A stretch of 64,000 nucleotides of DNA from Cercis canadensis. Lineage: Eukaryota > Streptophyta > Magnoliopsida > Fabales > Fabaceae. The notes under the pieces were generated by a model. It had not been told where the DNA came from. It did no database searches and saw nothing but the letters and a program-made list of their open reading frames with translations. Each line of letters starts with the position of its first letter. Positions within the stretch are counted from its first letter, which is position 1. Both the position numbers and the translations under genes were made by a program. Below, one piece after another: positions 1 through 12,718 of the stretch. The stretch covers positions 180,415-244,414 of the forward strand of contig QAOA01006885.1 in assembly GCA_003255065.1 (NCBI GenBank). Reading direction: 5' to 3'.

Positions 1-666
1 ATTTGAATTTTAGAGTTTTTTCTCATAGACAAAATTCATGAGAAATTTTGCATTTCATCTCCCTCATGCAGCTATAACCTCCATTTTCAGAAAATCCTCT
101 GACATTTCTCTATTCCTGCACTTCCTCCACCATTTTCTGTACTTTCTATTGGGTTTTATGTCGCACCCCACTAAGCCTCTCTACCGAACTAGATTTTGGA
201 TTTTTAGCTATTTGAGGTAGTTCGACTATCTCTCTTTTGTCTCTAATTTTTTAGGTGTTATCTATGATGAATTGTCTGTCAATTTGCATGCATATTATTT
301 GTTTTAGCTTTTTAGAATGTTTATTGATTATTTTAGATAGTATAAGAGTTGTTTTGAATGTAGCTGAAATGATTGAATTTAGGTAGTGAAAATTGATAAG
401 GAATTTGATATCATTTGTTTTGATTAGGTTGAGGTTTTTGTTATATTATTGATATGGAATAATTCTGAAATCTTTTTGAATTTTTTGAATGGTGTATAAT
501 TAGTTTTGTAAATTTTCCTATTTTGTGTAATTTTTAATTGTATAGCTAGCTAATTTTTAGTTATAGAATGAATTGCTTTTTGTGACTGAGTTCTTGTGTA
601 ATTGTGTGGAATTTTTAATTCTTGGACTGTTCAAGTTTTAGAGGAGACTTTGCCCAATTTTTGGTT

Positions 667-755
667 TATGGTTTAGGGTTAGGGGTTTAAGGGTTAAGAT
701 TAAGGCCTAGGGTTTATGGGTTAGGGGTTTATGATTTTGGGTTTAGGGTTTAGCT
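667..755 (+). repeat. Degenerate telomere-like (TTTAGGG) stretch
   Basis: About 90 bases built from GGTTTAGGGTTAGGGGTTTAA-like words, that is TTTAGGG units and one-base variants, inside the CACTA remnant. It is too degenerate to be a recent telomere-repair product and may be simple sequence drift. Confidence 0.6.
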
Positions 756-1310
756 AATTTATTGTGTTATTTATTTATGTTCAATTATTTATTCTTTTGT
801 ATGACAAATGTCAAATCATCCTAGGTGTTCATCTCTAACATTTGGGCCCTCCAAGAGAGACAAATGGAAGGGTGTTGCTCGGCCTTCTCAGATTGAGCCA
901 GTCTTGCCTTTGTTTATGTCGACCCCGAGGTTGGCGCCCACATCATCATCCACTACAACATATGAGTGGTCAGGAGCCGCCACCTTGGGTAGCGCATTGT
1001 CAACAGCTAGAGGGTCGTCTTATGTCAGTCTAACCATCTCTGATTCACCATTGCCCGGCGCCCAAGCGGCTGTTGGTCGGTTGTAGATCTTTTCACACAA
1101 GAGAAAATAGTAAGTTAATTCTAATAACTGGTTAATTAAATTTTTAGGTTTATAATTTATTATTTTCATATTGATAACAATTTATTCTTTTTGTGCACCT
1201 TTCTTCCATCCAAGGAGCCCGTCCATTATGTTTCGATTATTTATAAGTCAAAACATGAAGAGTAGTGGCTATACTTCACCTATGTTCTTGATGAGGTGAA
1301 GGATACAGTT

Positions 1311-1870
1311 GTAAAATGTGTCGGGCCAATCTGGCCCATTTTCATTCGGGCTAGCATAATGCCAGCCTAGCCCAGCCTTCTTTGGGCAGCAGGCCAAAAC
1401 GGGACAACCTATTTTTTTAAAAAAAATTTAAACTATTTTTATTTGTAATAATATTAAAAATTAACAAGAATTTTGGCTTTTTTCTTTAGTTATTTGGGCT
1501 ATTTTAAGCTAACTTATTAATAAACCTAATTGAACAAAACAAAATATGCATAAAATAATAAATAAAATTAAAAGAACCAAAGATATATATAAGAAAAAAA
1601 TGCATGTAAGTGTAAATTTAAAATAAAGATGCATAATTAATTAAATAAATTATAATAGTGTATATTTCCAAATAGCACTTACTAATATGGTTTTGTAGTG
1701 TAATGTAACCTAAAAAAAAAAGGCTAGCCCAGCTCGAACCCGAATGGGCTACGGGCCAATTTGGGCCGGGCCAAACTAGCCTGATTCTATTTAGGTCAAC
1801 AATTCTATATCTCAGCCCTCCTTTTTTGCGGGCTAAAACAGGCCAACCTATCGGGCTTGACCCATTTTAC
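1311..1870. mobile_element. Small non-autonomous DNA transposon nested in the CACTA element
   Basis: Imperfect terminal inverted repeats can be read by eye. The left end begins GTAAAATGTGTCGGGCC at 1311 and the right end reads CGGGCTTGACCCATTTTAC up to 1870. The subterminal parts are rich in GGGCC/GGCCC words (1323-1400 and 1722-1870) around an AT-rich core without an open frame. No clean target duplication is visible (ATACAGTT on the left, CAGCTTTA on the right), so the superfamily is unassigned; similar GGGCC-rich elements are common in plants. Confidence 0.5.
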
Positions 1871-3406
1871 CAGCTTTAGGAAAGGACTTATGGTGGGTCG
1901 AGTTTAAGGCAATGATACTTATATTACCTTTAATTTTAATTTTAATAAAAGTAGCTTCATTTTAATGTTTACTAACAATAATATTCTATTTTTTAATGTA
2001 GAGAAAATATATTTGGAGCCTATTGTATGAAAGCCAGATTCATAAGATCTGGCTTTCAAAGTAAAGTGATAACATCTAGGCCTCATTCTGAGACATTAGG
2101 ATCGAGAAGACAAAGGGTGAATGACTGAGCCCTTATGTCTTGGATGCCCTAAGATCGAAATGGGCATCCGCTCAGTATAAAGTGATATCTGAGTAGAACA
2201 ATAAGAAGCGGTCCCTGGATCAGGGCAAGTGTGATCATAGGGGCGGTTTAATAGTCATCTCTAAACACAAATGGTGGCTATTAAGTTCTTCATTTAATAA
2301 CGTAGTTTAATTTTAGAGATGTTTTAAAATTATGTTAATTTATGTTTACTAACAGTTGAATTTTTTTGTAGACGAAGGAGTTGATGAGAGAACCCAACGC
2401 ACCAAAGGTCTTTCGTCACCTCCAGCACAGTTCTAGCAAGGGCTGGGTCCATCCACGGGCTTAGTCCACTTATGTAAGTATTTTTCAAGTTCATTACTCT
2501 TTATGTCAATTAATTATATGTATGTATTTCATACTAATGTGCTACTCTTATCTATGCAGACTAAGTTTGAGAGGGGTCGATCTGAGAGCCAAGCCCAGTC
2601 CTGTTCTTTTTATGTCGACAACACCATGTTATGGCTCAATGTCGTCAGGGCCAAAAACAAGAAGGACTGGGTTTATGGGATGGGCTCTGAGGCCGGTGTA
2701 TTCGACTCAACCTAACCATAGGCTACCCAGCCCTCCGAGCAACTAGATCCTCACCTATCAAAGATGATGTCGCAGGTGGCTGCCCTGACGCAGCGGGTTC
2801 AAGAGCTAGAGAGCATCAACACAGTGGTGCAAGTTCTTAGGGCCTCCGGCTCGTCCTCAGAGGACCTCACTGCAATGTTGGCTTGACTCTTGCAACAAGG
2901 TTAAGGTGTGCTATCCACTGCAACCCCACAACCCTCGGTTGACGATGATGATGATACAACCGATAACTTGGGAGAAGACGACGAGGATTATTAGGGCTTT
3001 GTATTATACATTTTTTTTGTTGTAATTAAATGTGAATAATATATTTTTATTATATATCTATTTGATTTGTCTCATTTTTTATTTTTACATATCCTGCATT
3101 TCATTAAAATTAATAATTAATTTTTGAGAAAAAATCAATAATTTTTAAAACAAAAAAAAAATTGTTTCTCACAGAATATCTCTTGGATTGGTGTTCAAGA
3201 GTGGTCAATGAGAAAATTCATGACTTACGTGTGAGACCTTCTTGTGAGCTAAATCTGTGAGAAATTTCTCTCAAACAAATTTCCCTATGAGAACATCATT
3301 TTGTCACGAGAGTTTTTCTTTCGTTGTAGAGTCCGTGAGAAATTCCATGTGAATGTTGCTTCTCACGGACTTTTGGTCCTTGAGAAAAACCTTATTTCTT
3401 GTAGTG

Positions 3407-5664
3407 TAAAGTAATTCTTTAACATTTTCATGTTTATAGAAGATTGCGTTCACATTAATACTGCATATAACATTCCATACATACTATTTTTTAAGAAAAA
3501 TATCTTTGCACATTAAAATTTATACACACATGAACCAAATGATTTCTAGCCAAGTGATACTAAAGCTGTCTTTGTGTTTTACTCTAAATTCACTAAAAAA
3601 ATTAGTCAATCCAAGAATGAAGAGAAAATAGAAAGAAAATTAGAATATAAGTTTATATAGTATTTCAAAATTAGATAATTAATTCTTTCTTTTTGGTCTA
3701 CTAAAATTTGAAAACTGATTGGGTTATACTAGAATCAAATGTAAAGCTCATGTAAGATGCCTTAAAAACATATTCCTACCACCTTAAACCTAAGCCATTG
3801 AACAAGAAATCCAAAATTTTCACCATTGAACCAACCACTCATTAACAGATTGAACCAACCACTCATTAACAGATAATTAATTTGAATTGATGGTCTCTGT
3901 CAAAAACAATTTAAAGGGTGCAAGAGTTTACATATTTTCATTAGTGAGCCTTAGCTCGCATGTAATATAAGAGGCTCTTTCACAGACAACCTTGGTTCTA
4001 CCGGCCGGCAAGTCTGGTAACTTCTTTGTTTGCGGCTGCCGACAAGTCCTAAGCCCCTAGCCACAAGACTAACAAAAATGACAAAACTCTTTTTCCCTTT
4101 TTTTTAGAAACAAAAAGAAAAAAAAAAAACAAAATTCTTACTTCTTCTTACCCCTTATTTTATTTTTAATGATATTAGAATAGAAATAATAAGAGTTATA
4201 GAACATTTTGGCAACAAGAAAGAACACGGATTGTGATCGGTATAAAGAAAAAGGGAAACAAGAATGTTCTACCATATTCACTAAATCATTTTAATTTTGA
4301 AGTGACCATTAATTTACTGAATTGGTGGGAATTAGATTTTTTTCCCTTTATTATATTGATGATACAGTTGCAATATATATCTTACCAATTAACCAACAAA
4401 TGTTAACTTCAATGATAAAAGAGTTTAAGGAGTTTGAGTAATTTTCGAAAAGTTAAGAGTTTAAATTTCCTCACATAAAAAAAAAAAAAGAGTTTAAATT
4501 TCCATACTTTCTTTAATTATTTGGTTATGAGTGCAAGCTATTGATGTAGTTGCAATAATATTCACCTAAGAACAAAATAATACTAATGCAATATATAATT
4601 GAACAAAAATATAGATTTAAACAATGTGATGTTATTAGAGTGACATTGGAAGTTGCAACTATAATAATAAATCAGGGAATAATTTTCTTAAATAATAATT
4701 AAAAAAAAATAACTAGTAAAAGTAAAGTTGGCGGTGAAATAATCTTACTAATCAAGTTACAAAGTAAAGTAAAATAAGATTAATCCTTGATTGTTTATTG
4801 AAAAGTAGTTTTTATGTAATATATTTCATCATTTATATTGACTCTTCATCGTAGTGAGTAGTGAATGAGAGAACAATATAGTATCTTTATACTCTTAATT
4901 TGTGAATATAAGCCTAGCCATTTTGGTGACTATCTTTTTTAATCTCTCCTTTTCATTTACAAATTTTAAATTTTTATTTGTCATTATAAATAAGAAAAGT
5001 TATCATATGTGAACTCTTTTCAAACTTCCCTAGGTTGAATAAAATAACCACAATTTCATATTAACATTATGGTGACTATCTATGATAAAATATCAGAGTC
5101 TCAATCTTATAAGGGCCCCTTTAGCAAAATAATAATAATAAAGGAAGATTCTTTTTTTTTATTTTTGTTCTAATTAAGCCTAAGAATACAATAATCCAAA
5201 GTAAATCAGACAAATAAGAAAACAACCTCTTTGTATCTTATTCATGTTTCCGATGCTTTTGGGGACAAATTGTCTTTGCTAGACTAAACAAAAGAAGATT
5301 ATACATTTCATATTCTAAAAGGGTCAATTTATATTCCAAGCACCTTTAGATTGTGCCTAAAAGATTCAAAAGTTGAGATGGTTTTCAAAATGAAAATACA
5401 ATGTTAAGACTAATCATTCTTGAAACATGCCTATAATTAATTTGGCCCTATTATGCATATACCACAAAAGTCTCACCGTATCTCTACATAAAATCATTAA
5501 CCTTATGATTATTTTATTTATTTGAGTGTGACATTTTGTCATTCACAAGTCACAACTAGGCTTTTGGAGCTAATCCACACCATCCGATCCACCATGTCAA
5601 AAACTAATCAATCTCCACCGTCTATGCCTTGTCGATCTCTTATGAGGGCACTTAACCGGCCCCT
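3407..5664. other. Intergenic, AT-rich, no gene seen
   Basis: No open frame with recognisable protein content. A 24-25 bp tandem duplication (TTGAACCAACCACTCATTAACAG units) lies at about 3826-3872. The last few hundred bases are the promoter region of the WUN1-like gene. Confidence 0.6.
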
Positions 5665-5670
5665 TAGGCC

Positions 5671-5679
5671 TATAAATAC
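5671..5679 (+). promoter_or_regulatory. TATA box of the WUN1-like gene
   Basis: TATAAATAC lies about 100 bases upstream of the start codon at 5777, inside a GC-richer stretch (CCGGCCCCTTAGGCC). This would place the transcription start near 5700 and leave a 5' leader of about 75 bases. Position and sequence fit a plant core promoter; the start site itself is inferred. Confidence 0.65.
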
Positions 5680-5776
5680 GTGGCTAGCAATTAGCCATCC
5701 ATGACATGCACAAAGAGTACAAGGCCACTTTCTACTCCTAAAAACAGCCCCTACCTAGCTTCAAAAAATTTCAGAA

Positions 5777-6274
5777 ATGGCAGTAGGCAACCCTGAAATT
5801 TCTCCGATGGTGGAGACCGATGAGAAGGTGGAAATGAAAAACAAGAAAATAGTGGATGAGCTCTATAAGGCTTTGCTAGGACAAGGACAAATGGATAGAG
5901 TGGCCAATTTGCTAGCAAGTGACCTTGAATGGTGGTTCCATGGACCTCCACAGTGCCAACACATGATGAGGGTGCTCACCGGCGAAACGGCTCACAACAA
6001 TGGATTCAAGTTTGAGCCTAGAAGCATAACGGCGATCGAAGACTGCGCGATCGCCGAGGGATGGGAAGGTCAAGCTTATTGGGTGCATGTGTGGACAATG
6101 AAAAATGGGTTGATCACACAATTTAGAGAGTATTTCAACACATGGCTTGTTGTGAGAGATTTGAGGCCACTTGGTTGGGAAGATAGGCAAGATAGCATTA
6201 GCATGACATTGTGGGAGAGCCAGCCTCGTGATCTCTATCGCCGCTCGCTGCCGGGGCTAGTCTTGGCCATTTAG
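5777..6274 (+). CDS. Wound-induced protein 1 (WUN1)/SAG20-like protein, NTF2-like fold
   Basis: Single-exon gene of 165 codons. After about 20 variable residues the protein enters a SnoaL/NTF2-like domain (about residues 22-150): a helix with K-I-V-D-E-L-Y-K-A-L, the D-L-E-W-W-F-H-G-P block at about 50-58, and the F-R-E-Y-F-N-T-W-L strand near 115-123. These blocks are typical of the plant WUN1/senescence-associated-gene-20 family, whose transcripts rise on wounding and in senescence; the molecular function of the family is not established. There is no signal peptide or membrane segment, so a soluble intracellular protein is expected. The start is the first ATG after the predicted leader, and the ORF ends in TAG. 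A TATA box lies about 100 bp upstream, and one TTGAC (W-box core) is readable on the minus strand near 5595; its use is unproven. Confidence 0.88.
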   Translation: MAVGNPEISPMVETDEKVEMKNKKIVDELYKALLGQGQMDRVANLLASDLEWWFHGPPQCQHMMRVLTGETAHNNGFKFEPRSITAIEDCAIAEGWEGQAYWVHVWTMKNGLITQFREYFNTWLVVRDLRPLGWEDRQDSISMTLWESQPRDLYRRSLPGLVLAI

Positions 6275-7591
6275 TTAGCCACAACTCTCGGGTCTGCTTC
6301 ATTCACAGCTAGGGAATTATGAATCCAATGGCCCTACTTATTAAACGTTCTACTTCTCAACTCACAACTGTGAATTCTACAATATTACATATTTGGCATG
6401 TGGATCTAGTCAAATGTTTAAATAAAATGAAAATTAAAAGTGAAAAATTATAAATAGTAATCGTAAATCGATAATATTTACCTTTTACGGTAATTAGTTC
6501 GGCACAATCTGAGTTTAACTGATTCCACTTTTATTTTTCTCTATCAAACTTGGATTGTTGTGGAAATATCATTGACTTGGAAAAACAAGGGCCAGCAATC
6601 GCTTTGAAAAGTTCGTTTCAATGAGCATATGCTATCTTTTATTTTATTCTTTATGCTTATTCTCCCTTCTTTCTTCTACAATGACATTGGAAAATACCTC
6701 AAATTGGAATTGACCAAAAAATAAAGGAAAACAAGAGGTTTATACTATTGACATGGTAGTGGCTATTGGAATTTGAATGGCTTCTTTGATTAAGAAATCC
6801 CATATTTTGACATAGAAGGCCTTTAGCCTATTCATCACGGATTCTAAACAAATAAATGTGAAATGGAACTTGAAAATGCTGCCTCAATATAATTCTGACA
6901 AGTATTTAGAACTCTGGAGGTAGCATTTACATTATTCTGCATATCATTAATGAATTATTTGGTTGTATATAGCTTTTAGTCAGAAATGGAAATCATTTTC
7001 AAGGTATGAAATTTGCAAACAAGAAAACAGAGGTTTTGACAGAAGGCATATCTGTAAAGAACATGCCTGGATTCAATATTTAGAATGGCTGCAAGGGCTA
7101 CCTGACCCTATCTATTCTAGATATCAATCTCCACCCCTATACTTGCCTAGATGACAAATATTGTTGCTTTAACCATTTGCATTGATGTATATACAAGATT
7201 GAACGTATCTATTTGGAACAATGTTATTTGCACCACTCTACTTTTTACACTTCCCTATGTTAGCTAACATATGGCATTCCATGTTGTTAACTTTTAAAAG
7301 ATTATCATCGCAATTTAAAAGTCAAGTTTCTTTCACAATTTAAAAGTTACCAATGTAGAATGACAAATGTTACTAGCAACAGAAAGGGGTAAAAAAAACT
7401 GAGCAACTTTTGAAAATCATCAACTTAAAAGAACATGCATTACCAGTGGACTTAAAATGAAGAGGTAAGCATCATTGCTGCATAAAATGCATAGATGACT
7501 TTATCAGAATTAACAAATCGTAACAGATTAATCCGTGCCATAACTGCTAAAAGGTTCATGAATCCACCTATGCTGATGAGATTTCTTCTGT
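6275..7591. other. Intergenic region between convergent genes
   Basis: The WUN1-like gene (+) and the PLAC8 gene (-) converge here, so both 3' UTRs should lie in it. Apart from a short ORF at 6963-7154 with no recognisable features, nothing is seen. Confidence 0.6.
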
Positions 7592-9235
7592 TCATGTTCT
7601 TTTGGTGCCATTATCTTCTATATCAATAGTCATTGGAATAGGTGGTTCCATAATATCTTTTGATTCTCTGATACTTGGAGACCTTTCAGACCAGATCTTG
7701 GACAAACTAGGACAGCTCCAAAGTGTAGAAGTGGACATTGATCTGAATTGAGTAGCTCTGTCTTCATGAGGCAATGAGTTCAGTGCAGGCTCAACACACC
7801 CATTATTCTGCTTTTTGCAGAAAAATTTTTCATCAACTATGTCATAGAAATCTGCAGTTCTAACTTCCTGAGCAAGAGAACACCAGCAGCAGAATAGCCA
7901 TTGTATACAATCTGCAACTGCTGGCTTCCCACAACAAAGTTTATTTGGTGGCAAGTTAAATCTCTTCCTCATTTGGATCCTCCAAAAGCCACCATAGAGT
8001 AAACCAAACACACAGAGCAAAATACCCATCAACCCCAGAGCTCTTCTTACATTCTCATCATCAATATTGATGGCAGCCAGATTAAAGATCCAAAAGGGAG
8101 CAATACAGAAGAGGATGAAAGTTACAATATGAACATACATGTTACCAAACCCAAGTTTCTCCATGTTCCATCCAAAGACGCAAAAACTACAGAAAACAGA
8201 AAGATATGCCACAGAAAGATTGTCTGAAAGATCAAATAATCCCCCTTTCCATTGAGGTGTATACTCAACAAAGCTCTGCTCATTTCTTGATGCAAATGAA
8301 AATTTCTTCTCAAGTGAAACTCTCTTGCTATTGGTGCCGGGAATTTGATTCTGTGTTTCCTCATCAGTTTCATACTCCTTGCCTAGAGGGCTAACCATGG
8401 AGTACACGCCTGCAAGTGCTGGAGCAGTGATTGCAATGGAGAGACTGATACCAACACCAGCAACAGGTCTTTCAGATCTTTTGAAGCCCAAGTTAAGGCC
8501 ACACAAGGCATACTGAGCAAAGCAATTCACATGGAGTAACACAACAACCACCATCATATGGGCCCATTCATAGGGTTTGTAAGTGCCATTCTTGCAGTAT
8601 ACTTTTCTTAGTGTTGAGACATCCTTTTGACTCCACCTACAAAGAAGTACGAGATGGTAGAACCGCTTTGGATGCTGGTATAAGCACATGAGAGTGAAAA
8701 GAGCATTAAGAAGTTGATTATTGACCTCAAACCATGCATCTCTCTGGGATTTTTTGGTTAGGACTTTGTTTAACATTCCTGTCATTACAAGAAAAAGAAT
8801 TGCTCCTGAGACAGCAACACATATTATCCATAATAGAAGAGCCATGTTCAAAGGGTTCTTAATCCATTTTTTGCAGATTTTCTTGAGAGATCCCCAATCA
8901 ATCTTCCGGGAAAGAAGTCCACTGAAACTCTTCTGGAAAGTTTCACGGGTGGATGAAGGAACAGAACGTGAAAGTTCATCTCTTTCCTGAGCAATCTGCT
9001 GAAATTTAGCAGATGGAGAAGATAAACTACCATTGGGAATGAATTGCTGTAGTTTAAATCTATTGGCAAGCAATGTTAACATACTATATTTCCTTACTTC
9101 AAGGCTGTCATTTCTGAGCAGTGCCTTCTGGGATGTTGAAATTTGAAGAGAACTGTTTACTTTGGCCTTAAAACCATTTGGGTTTAGCGCTTGTGGATCC
9201 TCTTGCAATCCTCCTTCAATACCAGCTGAAGTCAT
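7592..9235 (-). CDS. PLAC8-domain (Cys-rich) multi-pass membrane protein
   Basis: Uninterrupted frame giving 547 residues if translation starts at 9235 (M-T-S-A-G-I). An in-frame ATG at 9286 would add 17 residues, but TTGGTTGATAG at 9241-9251 looks like a splice acceptor five bases upstream of the inner ATG, so I prefer that start. The N-terminal ~125 residues are hydrophilic. Hydrophobic segments lie near 130-154, 226-246, 258-280, about 340-355, 366-390 and 398-416. The PLAC8 core follows at about 430-465: the paired cysteines of L-C-C-G-K-P and then C-x4-F-C-C-W-C-S-L-A-Q-E-V-R, the family hallmark. The tail is polar and acidic. PLAC8 proteins include the plant PCR/FW2.2/MCA groups (metal transport, organ size, mechanosensing); this long form belongs to an uncharacterised plant subgroup, so no function is claimed. 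Confidence 0.87.
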   Translation of the reverse strand: MTSAGIEGGLQEDPQALNPNGFKAKVNSSLQISTSQKALLRNDSLEVRKYSMLTLLANRFKLQQFIPNGSLSSPSAKFQQIAQERDELSRSVPSSTRETFQKSFSGLLSRKIDWGSLKKICKKWIKNPLNMALLLWIICVAVSGAILFLVMTGMLNKVLTKKSQRDAWFEVNNQLLNALFTLMCLYQHPKRFYHLVLLCRWSQKDVSTLRKVYCKNGTYKPYEWAHMMVVVVLLHVNCFAQYALCGLNLGFKRSERPVAGVGISLSIAITAPALAGVYSMVSPLGKEYETDEETQNQIPGTNSKRVSLEKKFSFASRNEQSFVEYTPQWKGGLFDLSDNLSVAYLSVFCSFCVFGWNMEKLGFGNMYVHIVTFILFCIAPFWIFNLAAINIDDENVRRALGLMGILLCVFGLLYGGFWRIQMRKRFNLPPNKLCCGKPAVADCIQWLFCCWCSLAQEVRTADFYDIVDEKFFCKKQNNGCVEPALNSLPHEDRATQFRSMSTSTLWSCPSLSKIWSERSPSIRESKDIMEPPIPMTIDIEDNGTKRT

Positions 9236-9240
9236 TATTT

Positions 9241-10915
9241 CTATCAACCAACAAAATTTAAGTCTCTTTGATTCCAAAAATTTCAATTTGAAGATCCAAG
9301 AATGGCATCACTCTCTGTGCTGAAGAAGTGATGAATGTTTGCACTACACACTAAAGGAAGTAATATTTCAATCTCAGTAGAATGTTGATCATCAATAGAA
9401 CCTTTAAACTAGAAAAATGACAGACAATCAAGATATTAAACTATTCAGATTGTCACCCTTCGTTAAAAATTTCAAGCACAAATAAACTACTACTGAAATT
9501 CTAAGAAGGCATCGAAGAATAACTCAAAACGATGAAGTCAAAAATATTACAATTCTGACATAGCAAGAGAGAAGCACCAGTGAAGTGATATGATTATGAA
9601 TGGGTAATCTGCTACCCAGTAACAGTCAGGTCTATGGTTGCTAAATGGGTGTTCAGAACCTAAAAGGATTCACACACAAGGTCCTCAGAGGTTTCTCAAC
9701 AAAGAGAGAGAGATTTTTCTTGCAAGGAAAAGATGATATAGCTCAAAGCCATATAAATCAAAAAGTTTCAAAAAAATAAAAAATGCAACTGAACAGAAGA
9801 AATTTCATATGCTGCAGATGAGAAACATTGACATTCTTATCACTAAGCAAATAACATATGGCATAATCAAATTTGATTTGCAAATAAATCATAACGTAAA
9901 TCAGAATAGATTCAATATCTTCAAGTCAAAATGGGAATGGTTTTGCAATTATGTTTCTGCTTCATCATGGAGAATATTTGCATCATGTAAGGCAATATTA
10001 TTACTGCAAAAGTATTAACCACATTGAGTGGTTTTTGGTTGGGAGTGATAAGTTATAGAATCCAAGCTGAATTATTAACAGAACACCAAGATGACTCAGT
10101 CATTCAGTCACCATCGAAATCAAGGGCTTACTTCTTCAAATATATGATAGGGTAGAATCAAGTTATTCACTAGGGGGCCTTCCACCACACCCCAAAATAA
10201 AAAATTGAAAATTTTCCAAATTTTCTATTATTTTTGAGTTCAAATCTTTATCAAATATATGCATGACCCTTCAAATATTTCATTTTCTTGAAAATCATCA
10301 ACAATTTTTTTTTATCTATCCCATTCAATATTCTAATTCTAGTTCCATTAGCATAAAGGAAGAAACTTTGAACCTGCACTTTGTGATTTTCAGATTACAC
10401 ATACATCATAAGTATTTGTATGACAAAGATAAGGTAACCAATGTACTGAGAGTAGACAACTAAAATACTGACCAGAGTAACTTCAGCTGCAAATTAGAGA
10501 CGGCAATCGAAAAAATTTGTGCTTTGATTGCCATTTTTCTCCAAGAATCTAGCTTTGTGTTCTGCAGAAAAGTAGCATCACAAAACCACATGATATGAAT
10601 GCCATAGGCAAATCTAAAAAACTGCTAATTGAAGCGTTGGATAGATTTTCTGACAAAAAGTGAAGGAAAGGGTTGAACAGAACAGAAATCTTGAGAGTTG
10701 AGATATTTGAAGATTTTCTTGCTTCTGTCAAAAGAATTTCACAGTTTCACTTGGTCTAGTTTGATTTTTGCATTCTGGGATTTAAGGCTTGTCTTGAAGA
10801 TTTTGTGAAAATTTTCTTCAGGAAGAAAAGGAATTTGAGCTACAAGAAGAGACCCAAAAGAGTAAAAGAACTAGCAATAGTAAACGAATACGATGATGAG
10901 CATATAAAAGCTTAC
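9241..10915 (-). other. Probable leader (5' UTR) intron of the PLAC8 gene
   Basis: On the minus strand TCAAG|GTAAGC at 10916/10915 is a strong donor, and TTGGTTGATAG ending at 9241 is a plausible acceptor directly before the ATG. The interval has no coding frame. The leader exon would start near 10.92-11.0 kb. A further leader exon inside the interval cannot be excluded. Confidence 0.45.
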
Positions 10916-10999
10916 CTTGAGGGGTTCTGCTATGGTGGCTAAGTTTCAGGAAGTGTTGTAAATTAAATTAAATGTTGTTATTCATCCATATATCCATTT

Positions 11000-12049
11000 T
11001 GTCGATTGGGTGCGTGGGTGTTGTCCATTGGTGAGTGGTGAGGTTGCTTTACTAATTTGGCTGCCAGTTGCAAAAGCGGGAATATCTTTCGAACTTTTTA
11101 AAGTTTTTAAAGACACGAGTCTATTATCTTGTCCTGTCTCTGTCTGCATGACGAGATTTCAACAAAGAAAAAAAGCAGGAGCATTAATCAGGTTCTTTTC
11201 CTTTTCTTTTTCTCTTTTTTTTTTCTAAATAAGAAAATCATCATGGAGGAGAGCAAGCAGAAATTATGTAAATATTAAGAAATAAGGGAGAATTAAGGTT
11301 TCAGATAAAATATTTTAGAGTGCAAAAAAATAAAAATTTTAAGTAAATGCTTGACTTATCCAATCATTATTTATTATTTAATTTATATTTAAATATAATA
11401 ATTATATACTAAATACAATATATATTTTATATATGATAATCACATATATAAATTAAATAATTATATTAAATCAAAAAATATTTTAATTAAGCACTATTTT
11501 AAAAATTTTATCTATAAATTTTTTACTCTGAAAGTTAAAACCTTAAACTAATCCTCTCAAATAATAAAAAGGATAATGAATGAAAAAAAAAAAAAAAACA
11601 GTAGCAATTGAATTATCATATTTTTCTAAACAGATTATAATTCGGCTCTTCTTTTTGTCCATCATCTAACTTTCTTTGCCTGAAAAGTTAAGGTCAATCA
11701 ACATTTATTATAGTAAACATTGTTAAAAGTTACACACTAAATTTTATTCAAATTTTTCATTCATTTTATCCAATAAGTATTTAAGTTTTAGTTGAAATTT
11801 GAATATTATGGCCTTTCGTTGTCTTTTACTTTTTCTTTTCCTTGAAAAGTTATGGGAATTTATCAATAAGTATTCGAGTTTTTTTTTTCTTTAATTGTAG
11901 TGTTAGTTTCTTTATTTTAATCAAATGAACATTTTAATCTTCCTATTTTAAAAATAAACTATTTGTTCTCTGAACTTTCATAAAATAAATAATTTAGTCA
12001 AAAGGAAATTGTTGACCATAAAAAAAAATTAAAACAAAAACTTATAATG

Positions 12050-12080
<31 letters not shown>

Positions 12081-12718
12081 TTTTTTTAAAAAAAAACTAT
12101 CATATATGAGAAAGAACTAACATTTAAGTCGCTAATAATACTACTATAATGACACCACAATCACCAAAAGTAAGAATGTTACTAGGATTTGGTACTATCT
12201 TATGAACCTCCACAACTATAAGATTAGTACATGATCACTTGAGATATTGCTCGAGATCAAAACCCACCTAAAATTCTTTTTTATTTAAGTTCCTTTATAA
12301 TAATTCTATTAGGTTTTTTTCATACATAGCAATTGAAATGAGCGTTATGGCAGCTCAGAAACAATCATGAAAATTCGAGTTGGAGGGTTTAGGATTTTAT
12401 CAAAAATATGAAAGAGAGTAATGTTCAAAAGCTTAATCTACTATAGTTTTCCTTGACTCATTTTTAGATTATTAATACCTACTAATGACTCACTAAACTT
12501 CTTACTAATTACTAAGATTACCCAGATGAGTTTAAGTTACAAATGATTCACGAGAACATGCATTTCAGAACATTCCATCAAAGGAGACAAATTCAATGTT
12601 TTCATTATAAAAGCCAGTAACCTCCACATAAGAAATTGAATGTCATTTGCTGCTACAAATAATAACTTACAATTCGTGAGCAATTGATAAGAACAATGCA
12701 CAATTCTCCCAAGTCTAT
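11000..12718. other. Intergenic, very AT-rich, with an (AT)n microsatellite
   Basis: Promoter side of the PLAC8 gene and 3' flank of the ligase gene. A TA-dinucleotide run sits at about 12048-12076 and an A-run at 11583-11599. No open frame of interest. Confidence 0.6.

Larger units (their letters stand above)
1..3406 (+). mobile_element. Decayed CACTA (En/Spm-type) transposon, 3' part
   Basis: The right end is clear: bases 3393-3406 read as the reverse complement of the plant CACTA terminus (CACTACAAGAAAT), followed by TAA as a possible 3-bp target duplication. Subterminal motifs of the TGAGAAATT / TCTCACGGAC kind recur at about 3150-3390 and again at 20-50, so the 5' terminus may lie just left of the window. 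Coding debris on the plus strand (about 2100-2250, 2370-2475 and 2560-2990) resembles the Transposase_24 type of plant En/Spm-associated protein: a W-A-S...K-x-I-S-E...N-K-K-x-R-S stretch, then a G-W-V-H-P-R-A-Q-S-T-Y stretch, then an acidic tail. In-frame stops interrupt it, so no intact protein is made. Family assignment rests on recognised motifs, not a database search. Confidence 0.7.

Noticed and set aside
808..1086. 92-codon ORF near the left end
   Set aside because: It lies inside the CACTA remnant and reads as decayed transposon-coding sequence rather than a host gene.
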